From contig NZ_JAIQDW010000008.1 of assembly GCF_020026925.1 (NCBI RefSeq), forward strand, positions 124,001 to 188,000: DNA of 64,000 nucleotides. The letters are read 5' to 3'. How positions within the stretch are numbered: position 1 is the stretch's first letter; every line of letters begins with the position of its first letter. The notes beneath the pieces are model-generated. The model searched no databases. It was not told the DNA's origin and saw only the letters and a program-made list of their open reading frames with translations. Shown one piece after another: positions 35,793 to 44,093 of the stretch. Made by a program: the position numbers and the translations under genes. The stretch is from Flavobacterium hibisci (lineage in GTDB: Bacteria; Bacteroidota; Bacteroidia; Flavobacteriales; Flavobacteriaceae).

Positions 35793-36230
35793 TCATTTGA
35801 GATACAAATAATGATTATAATAATCAATAATCGCTTTTCCTTCCAGTAAAACATCAGCTCCAATAATACCATGAACGGGTTTTGCCCTGTATTGTCTCAG
35901 CGCTTCATTTACGTGTGAAAGATCAAAAATAACCAGACTAAAATCAGTGTTTTTCCAGGAACCCAGCTGAAGTGAATTGTGTTTTGAAATTTGTGTTTTC
36001 ATTCCGGTTCCGCCGGCACCTGCTGCTTTGGTTTTGGAATTTTTTGTGGTTAATTCGAATTTTTCGATACTTTCAAAACCCACGCAGGAGTTTGATGCGC
36101 CGGTATCTAAAATGAAATTTCCGGAAACGCCATTTATTTTGGCTTTAATGGCTAAATGCTGTGTTTTGGTAACCTTGAATTTTATTTTTTTGTATTTCTC
36201 TTTTTTGAGAACCTCGTGAAGATTTTCCAT
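35793..36230 (-). CDS. retropepsin-like aspartic protease
   Basis: This 145-residue protein has the single-domain retroviral-type aspartic protease motif ILDTGASNSC (D42-T43-G44-A45) and a second hydrophobic-glycine segment VHGIIGADVLLEGKAIIDY. Such proteins act as homodimers, each giving one catalytic aspartate. There is no signal peptide. Its first 49 bp overlap the end of the CHAT gene in another frame; no later start keeps the first beta strands, so the overlap is likely real and points to coupled expression. Substrate unknown; the neighbouring CHAT protein is a candidate partner. Confidence 0.85.
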   Translation of the reverse strand: MENLHEVLKKEKYKKIKFKVTKTQHLAIKAKINGVSGNFILDTGASNSCVGFESIEKFELTTKNSKTKAAGAGGTGMKTQISKHNSLQLGSWKNTDFSLVIFDLSHVNEALRQYRAKPVHGIIGADVLLEGKAIIDYYNHYLYLK

Positions 36231-38830
36231 TTTCGATAGTGATTGAAAACCAAAAATAAACCAATTACAGCCAATAAACTAATGATGAACCAGATATAAT
36301 AGGCTGATTTTTCTTCTGGATAAATAGAGCCGTAATAGACAAACGAACTCCAGTAATAAGGAGATTTTTTAGCGTTTGGAATTGTTTTGTCATTTAAGAA
36401 ATCAAGTTTTGCATTGGCAGTGGCTTCAAAGTAAGTTTGCTTATTTTTGATATTTTTATAGAAATCAGTCATAAAGACCGATGTGGTATAATCGTTTACT
36501 TTCCATAAAGAAAATAACAGATTCTGTGCTCCTGCAAACTGAAAACCTCTTGCCACGCTCATCGCTCCTTCGGCTTTATAGAGTTTTCCGATTCCGGTTT
36601 CGCAGGCACTTAAAACTACTAAATCCGGATTGATGTTGAGATTATACAATTCTGAATATAAAATTTCCTGATCATAAAATTTAATGCTTGCAGGAGTTTC
36701 AATATCGCCTGAAGATGCATGCGTACTTAAATGCAGAATCGAATAATTAGAAATGTTATTTTTAAAATTAGAAAAACTCGCATTAGCATTTTCTAAATAT
36801 TTGCCTTCAAAATTACTGCGGATAGATTCTAATTCTTTCTTCGAATAACTTAGTTCAAAAGCTGTTTTTTCGAAAACCGGAAAAACACCCAAAACCGTTT
36901 TTTCTGATTTTGAAAAGGGTTTTGAATTCAGATAAAAATTTGCCGATGTAGTATAAGCGATCCTGAAATCATGCAGCAAATAATGCATTTTGGCAAAATT
37001 GGTTGTCTTAGATTCTTGTGTAAGCAATGCTTCAAACGGAAGAAAATTCAAAATGCCATCAGGAACAATAATAAGGTTTTGATATACTGAGTTGTTTGGA
37101 AATTTCAGTAAATCATAAACTTTCTTTCCAGAATACTTATAACCCGAAATATCATTTGAAATGGCATCAGCATTGTTAAAATAATCTATAAAATGAAGAA
37201 TATCAGATATTCCTGTATGGTTTATATAAAGAGAATTGAGACTGATTCTGTTATTGCATAAAGTAAAATAATACAATTTTTCAGCCCCCATAAAATAATA
37301 CACCATCACGGCTTTGTCATTCTCCAACTTCTTAAACAATAATTTTAAATCACAGTTTTCCGGAATATAATCTGGATTTTCAGCCTGGATTTTCTTCAGC
37401 GAAAGCGTCAGTTCATTTTGCTTTTTAATAAGAGTATTGATTTTCGAAATATCGGCCAAATCTCCTTTTTGCTGTTCTTTTAAAATCGCATTATTTAAGT
37501 TTTGAAATTGCTGCAAAAGCTGTTTTTCTGCTGCGGAAGCGTTTTTAAAATTCGAACGATAGCTTTTTAAAATTCCCGATTTTGTTTTTTCAGACAATTG
37601 AAAAGCTTCTTCCAGATATTCAGCTTTGCCTTCTTTTTCATATAAATTTTTATAAATCGAAATACATTTTTCAGTCCGGTTTCGGGATCGCAATTGCATC
37701 AGGATTTTGGAGTTTTCGTAAACCAAGCCGTTCATCAGCAGATCTTCAATGTAAAATGAAAGGGCAAAAGCTTCCAGTGCTTTTTTAGGCTCATTTATGT
37801 TTAAAATTTCTCCTTTTAAATCAAGGGCATCAACTAAAAGTGTTTCGGCGTACAATTGATTTTCGTTTGGAAGAATATTTTTTGAATTGTAATCAGGAAT
37901 TAAAATTTTAAAAACTCCCGAAATCTGCTTTGAACTTTCCTCATATTTTGTTTGATCAAAAAGAATCAGCGCTTTTTCATAAAAAAGTTGAGCCAGTTTT
38001 CTTGGCGGATGATTTGTCGTTTTTAAAAACAGTTTTTCAGCTTTTTCTAAATAAGAATTTGCTGTTTCGAGGTTTCGTCTTTGGCGGTTAAGCGTTGCAA
38101 GATTTCGATACGAATTCGATAAAGTTTCAGATTGATCTTTTTCTTTTTGAAGAAATTTTATGGAGGATTCAAATGCTTTTTCAGCTTTTTCTCTTGTTTT
38201 GGGAAATAATAAATTTCCGCCTGAACTCAGTAAATAATTATTCCCCAGATTATTCAATAAAATACCGCGCAGGACATTCGACAATTTTTCATTTTTTAAA
38301 GTATTTTCTAAAAGTTCAATTGCCATTGAAGTCTTGCCCGAACTTTGATACACATTCGATAAATTTAGGATTGCCGCTATTTTTTGTGATTGGTTTTTCT
38401 CTGTTTCTGCAATAAAATAATACTGTTTTATAGTATTTTCGGCGCTGTCATAATCTCCCAAAACGGTGTATAAATTGCCCAGAGGTTTTAGGCAGTATTC
38501 AATTATATCGTAATTGTTGAGTTTGTGTTTTTGGTACACTTGCCAGGCTTTTTCATAACTCGAAACTGCATTGTGCGTTTGTCCAAACTGATTCTGATAA
38601 TACGCCTTGTTGCAGTTTAAAACCACAACAGCTAATAATTCGTCTTTGGTTTTTGGCTTTGGATTTTTCCAGAAGTCGGCTTCAATATTGGTTAAATTTT
38701 GAAGCGCTTTCGCGGAAGGATGAGCAACAAATGCATCGATTGCATTGTAAATTTTGTCTTCAGGGTTTTGCCCCAAAACATTCAGGTTAACAAAAAGAAA
38801 GATTAAACCATATAAGTGATATAAGTTCAT
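36182..38830 (-). CDS. TPR-CHAT caspase-like protease with membrane anchor
   Basis: This 882-residue protein has a signal peptide (MNLYHLYGLIFLFVNLNVLGQ), about 300 residues of tetratricopeptide repeats, a coiled-coil stretch near 430-480, and a CHAT domain (about 560-835) with the catalytic dyad H704 (ILHLSTHASSGD) and C743 (VVLSACETGIG). A membrane helix near 843-865 (YYIWFIISLLAVIGLFLVF) and a basic tail follow, so the TPR and protease parts face the periplasm. It probably senses partners by TPR and cleaves a target. It overlaps the retropepsin gene. Its start codon lies in one arm of a 20-bp inverted repeat. Confidence 0.9.
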   Translation of the reverse strand: MNLYHLYGLIFLFVNLNVLGQNPEDKIYNAIDAFVAHPSAKALQNLTNIEADFWKNPKPKTKDELLAVVVLNCNKAYYQNQFGQTHNAVSSYEKAWQVYQKHKLNNYDIIEYCLKPLGNLYTVLGDYDSAENTIKQYYFIAETEKNQSQKIAAILNLSNVYQSSGKTSMAIELLENTLKNEKLSNVLRGILLNNLGNNYLLSSGGNLLFPKTREKAEKAFESSIKFLQKEKDQSETLSNSYRNLATLNRQRRNLETANSYLEKAEKLFLKTTNHPPRKLAQLFYEKALILFDQTKYEESSKQISGVFKILIPDYNSKNILPNENQLYAETLLVDALDLKGEILNINEPKKALEAFALSFYIEDLLMNGLVYENSKILMQLRSRNRTEKCISIYKNLYEKEGKAEYLEEAFQLSEKTKSGILKSYRSNFKNASAAEKQLLQQFQNLNNAILKEQQKGDLADISKINTLIKKQNELTLSLKKIQAENPDYIPENCDLKLLFKKLENDKAVMVYYFMGAEKLYYFTLCNNRISLNSLYINHTGISDILHFIDYFNNADAISNDISGYKYSGKKVYDLLKFPNNSVYQNLIIVPDGILNFLPFEALLTQESKTTNFAKMHYLLHDFRIAYTTSANFYLNSKPFSKSEKTVLGVFPVFEKTAFELSYSKKELESIRSNFEGKYLENANASFSNFKNNISNYSILHLSTHASSGDIETPASIKFYDQEILYSELYNLNINPDLVVLSACETGIGKLYKAEGAMSVARGFQFAGAQNLLFSLWKVNDYTTSVFMTDFYKNIKNKQTYFEATANAKLDFLNDKTIPNAKKSPYYWSSFVYYGSIYPEEKSAYYIWFIISLLAVIGLFLVFNHYRKWKIFTRFSKKRNTKK

Positions 38831-38923
38831 ATTATAGTTGTTGAGTACTAAAATAAATCATATAAGCTTATGTGTTATATTTTCTGAATTAAAACTTAAA
38901 TTTACTTATATCACTTATATGGT
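38807..38923. repeat. 20-bp perfect inverted repeat flanking the CHAT gene start
   Basis: The arms 38807-38826 and 38904-38923 are exact reverse complements (core CATATAAGTGATATAAG), separated by 77 bp that include a third related word, CATATAAGCTTATG. One arm encodes residues 2-8 of the CHAT signal peptide. It looks like a dispersed spacer repeat that has run into the coding region. Confidence 0.65.
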
Positions 38924-38932
38924 GAAAATAAT

Positions 38933-40885
38933 TTAAAACCTCCAAATCCCATACACCTGAAAATAATTGAAATCCTGTTCGAAGTTGATGACATAACGCG
39001 CTCCTAAACTCGGACCGATTCTGGCAAAACCTGCTGTTAAATCAAATAAAAGACCGGTTTTTAAATCCGTAAATGAGTTTTTGACGTTATTAGTAGTCGT
39101 TTTTGTATCTATTAAAAGATTTTCTTTTTCATTTTCAAAAGTTTCTGTTTTTATATCCTGATTCTGTTGTGATGCCACATTGATATTAGCCTGAATTCCG
39201 GCTCCAACTCCGATATAATTATTAATGTTGTACCGAATCAAAACCGGGACTTCCCAGTTGACGTTTTTATTTTCGGTTGTGGTAGTGGTACGTATTAATC
39301 GTCTTGTTCCGTTTGCATTGGTGTCAAATGCAGTTGTAATATTGACTGCGCTGTTGTACTGGTTTAAAGCATTTACCCATTCAGCCTGCCAGTAAAACCG
39401 ATAAGCTTTAAAAGGTGAAATAGTAGCACCGACAAAATAGCTGGTTGATTTGTCTAAGTCTGAATAGAAATTATATCCGGCTTTTGCGCCAATCGAGATT
39501 CCGGGTAAAAATCGGGTAACGGCGTAATTGGTTATGATAGGTTCATTTTTATCAAAAATAATAGATGTCCGGCTTTTGGTTTTTACTTTATGAAAGTCTT
39601 CACTGAATTTCATCGAATAACGCACAAAACCTTTGGTACTGTCTTTTTCCTGTACGTTTTTTTGTTCTGTCCCCGGAAGGTAAATATTCTTAAATGTAAA
39701 AATGATTTGTTTTTTTGTTATGATGGTGTCCAGACAGCTTACGGTTGGCTCTTCGCCTTTTGGACAAATTGGGCATTCGGGATACATACTCTCGATCTGG
39801 AATGTTTTTTTGTCAAACATATCTGGGATATCGGTTTCTAAACGGATTTTTCGAGCAGGACCTTCACCATTATTTTGAAAACGGGTTTTGAATTTTACTC
39901 TTTTAAACCGTACCAGTCTGTAATTCATAAAACTCCCATTCGAACCCATTTTGTTGGGGTCGTGAGAGGTTACGATTTCCATTTCGAGATTTTTAACTTT
40001 ATGGTTTTTAAAACTGCGGTTGGGTACAAAAATCCCGCGCATGGTAACTGTTGCGCTGGTGTCTTTGATCATTTCGGGAGTAGTTTTGAAAGTGTAAAAA
40101 ACATTTCGTGTTTCGTTTGGATTGGCATCGTCAAATTCCAGAATCGAAACGTTATGATACAGCGTATGTGCCTCTTTTAAGCTGGCTTCTAAATCTTCTT
40201 CTGTGGTCGTGTTTTTATATTTTTTGAATTTTATAGTGTTTTCTGTAGAAGCGACATAGGAGTTTGTGTCATCCAGATCGTCAACCGAAGCTATTGTATT
40301 TTCTTTTACTTCGCGTTCGCCGGCATAAGTTCTGAAATCGGTCAGTTCGAAATTGCTGTTTTTGAATTGTTTTTCGTTGTAAAAAAGATAGAGCTTGCCA
40401 TTGGCAACATAATTTTCAAGGTTTTGATAACTGACTACAACTACCATTTCCTGTTCCGGAATCGGGTCACAGTTTTTTATAATTGTAAATCCGTTTTGAT
40501 CGGCAATGGAGGCGATGTCCTGATACGGGTCGTCTCCTATTTCGTTTACAGCTACTTTTTTAGGGCGCGTTGCCGGAGGTTTTCCATTGTCGTAATTGTT
40601 GGTAACGGCTAACCGTGCGGTATAACTGCCTTTGTTTTTATAAACATGTTTGGGCTCTGCCTGTTTGCTGTAATGTCCATCACCCATTTCCCATAAATAG
40701 GAATAACTAGGTTTTGGAGCACCTGCAATTGGGATTAAAGGCGGTGTTTCAGGTTTGAAAGTTACCGAATTGCCTTTCTGAGCATAGCTGATATTTGCTC
40801 TTCGGGTGATGGTGTCTTTTACTTTGGTCTGCGCCAACACCATTGCTGATGAAAGGATAATGAAACAGCATAAAAGTTTTTTCAT
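38933..40885 (-). CDS. secreted PKD-domain protein with C-terminal beta-barrel
   Basis: With the ATG at 40885 the product has 650 residues, beginning with a signal peptide (MKKLLCCFIILSSAMVLAQ). A PKD domain lies at about 25-115 (SYSYLWEMGDGHYSKQAEPKHVYKNKGSYTARLAVTN). The middle holds beta domains of the kind that wrap DUF11-like repeats (FKTRFQNNGEGPARKIRLETDIPDMFD) with a cysteine pair (YPECPICPKGEE). The last 200 residues have alternating strands and end in WRF, fitting an outer-membrane barrel. It may be a surface adhesion or sensor protein. It lies 102 bp from the CHAT gene on the same strand. Confidence 0.78.
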   Translation of the reverse strand: MKKLLCCFIILSSAMVLAQTKVKDTITRRANISYAQKGNSVTFKPETPPLIPIAGAPKPSYSYLWEMGDGHYSKQAEPKHVYKNKGSYTARLAVTNNYDNGKPPATRPKKVAVNEIGDDPYQDIASIADQNGFTIIKNCDPIPEQEMVVVVSYQNLENYVANGKLYLFYNEKQFKNSNFELTDFRTYAGEREVKENTIASVDDLDDTNSYVASTENTIKFKKYKNTTTEEDLEASLKEAHTLYHNVSILEFDDANPNETRNVFYTFKTTPEMIKDTSATVTMRGIFVPNRSFKNHKVKNLEMEIVTSHDPNKMGSNGSFMNYRLVRFKRVKFKTRFQNNGEGPARKIRLETDIPDMFDKKTFQIESMYPECPICPKGEEPTVSCLDTIITKKQIIFTFKNIYLPGTEQKNVQEKDSTKGFVRYSMKFSEDFHKVKTKSRTSIIFDKNEPIITNYAVTRFLPGISIGAKAGYNFYSDLDKSTSYFVGATISPFKAYRFYWQAEWVNALNQYNSAVNITTAFDTNANGTRRLIRTTTTTENKNVNWEVPVLIRYNINNYIGVGAGIQANINVASQQNQDIKTETFENEKENLLIDTKTTTNNVKNSFTDLKTGLLFDLTAGFARIGPSLGARYVINFEQDFNYFQVYGIWRF

Positions 40886-40901
40886 GGTCGAGGAGGTTTT
40901 T

Positions 40902-40995
40902 AGCCCTGATGGGAGCGGCATCTCCCGATTTAGAAAAACAAGGCTTTTAGCCGTAGTTTTTGTTATCGGGAATACAGCGGACAGCAGGATTAGCT
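40902..40995 (+). ncRNA. structured intergenic element, copy B
   Basis: On the plus strand the element opens AGCCCTGATGGGAGCGGCAT and closes ATACAGCGGACAGCAGGATT followed by AGCT. The outer arms CCTG/CAGG and AGC/GCT pair; an inner stem TCCCGAT (40922-40928) with ATCGGGA (40965-40971) encloses a loop. The conserved words match copies A and C, while the inner hairpin sequence is different but still paired, which is what selection on structure would give. It lies opposite to the flanking minus-strand genes. Confidence 0.55.
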
Positions 40996-41036
40996 TCTAA
41001 AAATGATCAGAAATAGTTTAAAACAGGTTTAAATGT

Positions 41037-41068
41037 AAAAAAAGTGATGAGCAAATCACCACTTTTTC
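41037..41068 (-). terminator. terminator of the ZU5-like lipoprotein gene
   Basis: On the minus strand AAAAAGTGGTGAT and ATCACTTTTTT can pair around a short loop, ending in a T run, 21 bp after the stop codon at 41089. Confidence 0.65.
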
Positions 41069-41088
41069 TTAAAAAAGTATTTTGTAAG

Positions 41089-42069
41089 TTACTGAATAGC
41101 ATTGATTGCTGCTACCAGTTGTGCTTCTGAGCCTACTGTTGTTTCTGCAAGTGTAAAGGTGTAGGTTTGATTGGCAGCAATTGTCACGCCTTTGATAGCA
41201 TAACGCCATTGACCGTTATCTTCTGTTGCAAAAATGATGTGACAGGCTAAACCAACGGGGATTTGTCCGTAATGTTCGCTGAACAAACCTGCAGCTGTGT
41301 AAGTGTCTAATTTTGCAAGAGCATTTGTTCCTTCGCCATCATAAGACAGGTAAATTGCACAGTTGTTGTTGTCATAACCTTCAGGAGCATCTACCAAAAT
41401 AGTGGTTTTAGGTCTTGGATCGCTGTAGAAACGGTCAACGTTTGTCCATCCAAAGTTTCCAAAAGTTACATAATAATTATTTCCTTCGCCCTGTACACCG
41501 CCTTTTCCGTTGGCTCCGTCAGCACCAGCTTTGGCTTCTCTCCATACAAGTTCTTCTGCTTCATCAATAACACCGGTCCAAAGTGTCATAGTATTGTCAA
41601 GTCCGCCTGTTAAGTTTGTTGGAACAATCATACTCATAGGGCATGAAGCCTGAAGTGCAACACCGCCTTGTGTGGCTTTGATAAAGAATTCGCCACCGGA
41701 TATTAAAAGATTTTTCTTTCCGTCAGCCATTAATCCCATAGTTGGTTTATTCGTTACAAGCATGCTTCCTTTGTCAAAAAGTTCAACAAATTCAATGTCA
41801 ATTGCTCCGGTTACAGCATTTCCGTTTTTGGTAAGACAGTTCCCGTTGATGTTTAGCTTTACACCTTTTGCAGAAGTTATCGTAATTGTACCGTCTCCGG
41901 CTGTTGCAGTAAAATGTTGTGTTTTTCCTGCCAAAGCGTTATCTCTTACCGCTGCAAATTCTGATGCAGATGGTGGCGTAACTTTGTTATCTCCTTCGCT
42001 GTCATCACAACTTGCGAAAGCCGCTAATGCTAAAAATAATAATCCGATTTTTCTAAAATTTGTGTTCAT
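41089..42069 (-). CDS. hypothetical surface lipoprotein, ZU5-like domain
   Basis: This 326-residue protein starts with a lipoprotein signal (KIGLLFLALAAFASC, lipobox FASC) followed by an acidic DDSEGD stretch that could act as an export tag to the outer leaflet, as described for Bacteroidota. The first domain (ITITSAKGVKLNINGNCLTKNGNAVTGAIDIEFVELFDKGSM) resembles a ZU5-type beta domain, followed by two further beta segments. No enzyme motif is seen. Two copies of the GGGTAACAAT/TTGATATA motif lie upstream. Confidence 0.72.
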   Translation of the reverse strand: MNTNFRKIGLLFLALAAFASCDDSEGDNKVTPPSASEFAAVRDNALAGKTQHFTATAGDGTITITSAKGVKLNINGNCLTKNGNAVTGAIDIEFVELFDKGSMLVTNKPTMGLMADGKKNLLISGGEFFIKATQGGVALQASCPMSMIVPTNLTGGLDNTMTLWTGVIDEAEELVWREAKAGADGANGKGGVQGEGNNYYVTFGNFGWTNVDRFYSDPRPKTTILVDAPEGYDNNNCAIYLSYDGEGTNALAKLDTYTAAGLFSEHYGQIPVGLACHIIFATEDNGQWRYAIKGVTIAANQTYTFTLAETTVGSEAQLVAAINAIQ

Positions 42070-42150
42070 GATTTCTAATTTTTATAAATCTGAGCTGATC
42101 TTTATCAGTTGGTTTTCAGATTCGGGTTGTTAATTTATTTTTTATGTCCT

Positions 42151-42180
42151 TATATCAATTCGGGTTTGATATTGTTACCC
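42151..42180 (-). promoter_or_regulatory. candidate ECF promoter, copy 1
   Basis: Minus strand: GGGTAACAAT (42180-42171), 12 bp, TTGATATA (42158-42151). Same spacing as copies 2 and 3. A start near 42144 would give a leader of about 75 nt for the lipoprotein gene. See the finding on this motif. Confidence 0.5.
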
Positions 42181-42219
42181 TTGTTTTCAAAATTTATTTT
42201 TTTATTCGTTTTATATGGC

Positions 42220-42249
42220 TATATCAACACGCTTTTAAAATTGTTACCC
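42220..42249 (-). promoter_or_regulatory. candidate ECF promoter, copy 2
   Basis: Minus strand: GGGTAACAAT (42249-42240), 12 bp, TTGATATA (42227-42220). It is 69 bp above copy 1 and may be a second start for the lipoprotein gene. Confidence 0.45.
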
Positions 42250-42272
42250 TTGTTTTTTATTTTTTTTTAAAT

Positions 42273-42572
42273 TTATTTGGAAAAGCATTTTTCTTCAAAA
42301 ACATTTCCGTCTTCATCCAACGCAACCAGGATTTGTTTTTTCCTTGAAATACTAATGATTAAATAAAGCCAGACAATGGACCAAAGGCCCAGTGTAGCAA
42401 AAACCAAAGTCAGCTGCAGGGAAGAATCGATTTGTTTTTTTTCTTTGGATAAAACCACATAAGGAAGTTTATCATTTTTTTCAATTACGATAAATCCGTT
42501 GCGGATTTTGTTCGACAGCGTCTGCTGGAACTTGGCAAAATCTTTCTCGGTTGTAAATTGATAACTTCCCAT
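42273..42572 (-). CDS. small hypothetical membrane protein
   Basis: This 99-residue protein has a soluble N-terminal part (YQFTTEKDFAKFQQTLSNKIRNGFIVIEKNDKLPYVVLSKEKKQID) and one long hydrophobic segment (LTLVFATLGLWSIVWLYLIIS), then a short polar tail. I do not recognise the family. It is divergent from the ECF sigma gene and has candidate promoter copy 3 about 40 bp upstream, suggesting that it is a member of the sigma factor's regulon. Confidence 0.65.
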   Translation of the reverse strand: MGSYQFTTEKDFAKFQQTLSNKIRNGFIVIEKNDKLPYVVLSKEKKQIDSSLQLTLVFATLGLWSIVWLYLIISISRKKQILVALDEDGNVFEEKCFSK

Positions 42573-42614
42573 ATTTATGTGATTTTTTGATTCTAAATAA
42601 CCCTTTATTGTCTT

Positions 42615-42644
42615 TATATCAACTGACTTTTAAAATTGTTACCC
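42615..42644 (-). promoter_or_regulatory. candidate ECF promoter, copy 3
   Basis: Minus strand: GGGTAACAAT (42644-42635), 12 bp, TTGATATA (42622-42615). A start near 42608 would give a leader of about 36 nt for the 99-residue membrane protein gene. It lies in the intergenic region shared with the sigma factor gene. Confidence 0.5.
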
Positions 42645-42702
42645 TCTTTTTGTGTAATTTTTTTCAGATTCTTTTTTTTACTTTAGCTAATAATTTTCAA
42701 TT

Positions 42703-43284
42703 ATGGAAAAAAGCAAAATTCATCCCGACCAGAAATATATTGACGGAATTGCCGCAAATGATTCGGCCATAATCCGGTCTATCTATAAAAATTTCGTTCC
42801 CAAAGTGGTTTTTTATATCATGAATAATTCAGGAGACAAGGATCAGGCGCAGGATGTGGTTCAGGAAATCATGATTTTGCTTTTTAATCAGGCAAAAGCC
42901 AATACATTACAGCTGACTTGCCCTTTTGATGCCTACTTCTTTTTGTTATGCAAAAGGAAATGGCTTAACGAATTGAAAAAAACTTCGAATAAAGGGGTAA
43001 CAATTAATGAAGATTTTGCATCTATCAATGAATCTGCTCTCGAATTGGTTGAAGAAGCCGAACAATTTGATGAAAAACAGCAACTTTTTGATACGATGTT
43101 CCAAAAATTAGGAGACAAATGCCAGGAGGTTCTAAAACTGAGTTTTGCCATTAAATCGATGGAAGAGGTTGCCGAAAAGCTAAACGTAACGTACGGTTAT
43201 GTGCGTAAAAAGAAATCGTTATGTATCGGACAGCTGACACAATGGATTCAGGAAGCAAAAAAATTTAAATCTCTTAAAAAATAA
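42703..43284 (+). CDS. ECF-type RNA polymerase sigma factor
   Basis: This 193-residue protein has region 2 (IRSIYKNFVPKVVFYIMNNSGDKDQAQDVVQEIMILLF, with DAQDVVQE-like core) and region 4 (FQKLGDKCQEVLKLSFAIKSMEEVAEKLNVTYGYVRKKKSLCIGQLTQWI, with a helix-turn-helix). Regions 1 and 3 are absent, as in group 4 sigma factors. It would direct RNA polymerase to a small regulon under control of an anti-sigma factor, probably the next gene, 6 bp downstream. Three matching promoter-like motifs occur in the adjacent divergent genes. Confidence 0.93.
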   Translation: MEKSKIHPDQKYIDGIAANDSAIIRSIYKNFVPKVVFYIMNNSGDKDQAQDVVQEIMILLFNQAKANTLQLTCPFDAYFFLLCKRKWLNELKKTSNKGVTINEDFASINESALELVEEAEQFDEKQQLFDTMFQKLGDKCQEVLKLSFAIKSMEEVAEKLNVTYGYVRKKKSLCIGQLTQWIQEAKKFKSLKK

Positions 43285-43290
43285 TTAGCC

Positions 43291-44016
43291 ATGAACGAAG
43301 AACGCTACCTATTATTTGATCAGTATCTGCAGGGAGAAATGACTGTTGAAGAAAGAAACAGCTTTGAAAGAACGCTTTCAGAAAATCCCGAATTTGCCGC
43401 TGAATTCAGAACGTTCAAAGATGTTTTGGAACAATTAGAAAATAAATTCGGGCATGAGCAGGAAAGAGAGGCGTTTAAAGAAAACCTGTCTGCTATTGCA
43501 GATAAACATTTCAATAAAGAAAAGCCAAAAGTGTTCCCGATGCGTCCATGGTATTATGCAGCGGCAGCATCTGTAGCTATTTTATTCGGATTGTTCTTTT
43601 TTGACTACAACCAGAATCCTTCTTTTAATGATTATAACCATCCCGAACAGGCTCATTTTACAGAAAGAAGCAATGCAAATGAAAATTTGATAGAGGCAGA
43701 AAAAACGTTTAATGAAAGAAAATTCAAGGAAGCGATTCCGTTTTTTGAAGTGGTTCTTAAAAACAAAAAAACCGCTGAAATTCAATATTATTATGGGGTT
43801 TCTCTATTGCAGGCCAGTCAGTATAATAAAGCAGAAACAGTTTTTAATGAATTGAAATCAGGAAGTTCTGTTTACAAAGAAAGAGCGCTTTGGAATCTGG
43901 CTTTATTAAAATTAAAACAAAAAGATTATAATGGCTGTAAACAAATCCTGCAGACTATCTCTCAGGATTATGAAGACTATGATGAGGTTCAGGAACTTTT
44001 GGATGCTTTGGACTAG
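43291..44016 (+). CDS. membrane-anchored TPR protein, candidate anti-sigma factor
   Basis: This 241-residue protein has a cytoplasmic helical N terminus (DQYLQGEMTVEERNSFERTLSENPEFAAEFRTFKDVLEQLE), which resembles the anti-sigma start region of Bacteroidota, one membrane helix at about 87-105 (WYYAAAASVAILFGLFFF), and a periplasmic part with TPR units (AEKTFNERKFKEAIPFFEVVLKNKKTAEIQYYYGVSLLQASQYNKAETVFNEL). It follows the sigma gene by 6 bp. The topology (sigma binding inside, TPR sensor outside) fits an anti-sigma factor; TPRs also occur in the CHAT protein of the same cluster. Confidence 0.75.
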   Translation: MNEERYLLFDQYLQGEMTVEERNSFERTLSENPEFAAEFRTFKDVLEQLENKFGHEQEREAFKENLSAIADKHFNKEKPKVFPMRPWYYAAAASVAILFGLFFFDYNQNPSFNDYNHPEQAHFTERSNANENLIEAEKTFNERKFKEAIPFFEVVLKNKKTAEIQYYYGVSLLQASQYNKAETVFNELKSGSSVYKERALWNLALLKLKQKDYNGCKQILQTISQDYEDYDEVQELLDALD

Positions 44017-44023
44017 ATATTTC

Positions 44024-44093
44024 CACTGAGGTTCACAGAGAATTTACGCAGAGATTCGCAAAGTTTAAAAATGCTTTGCGGATTTTTTTTGTT
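44024..44093 (+). repeat. dispersed GAGATTCGCAAAG-type repeat with terminator hairpin
   Basis: The stretch CCACTGAGGTTCACAGAGAA ... CGCAGAGATTCGCAAAG resembles a repeat I associate with flavobacterial intergenic regions. Its end forms a hairpin, CGCAAAG with CTTTGCG (44057-44079), followed by a T8 run, so it also terminates the sigma/anti-sigma transcript. Confidence 0.6.

Noticed and set aside
42996-43026. GGGTAACAAT inside the ECF sigma coding region
   Set aside because: The first block of the ECF-type motif is present, but the second block at the right distance reads TGCATCTA, not TTGATATA, and it lies on the coding strand within a gene.
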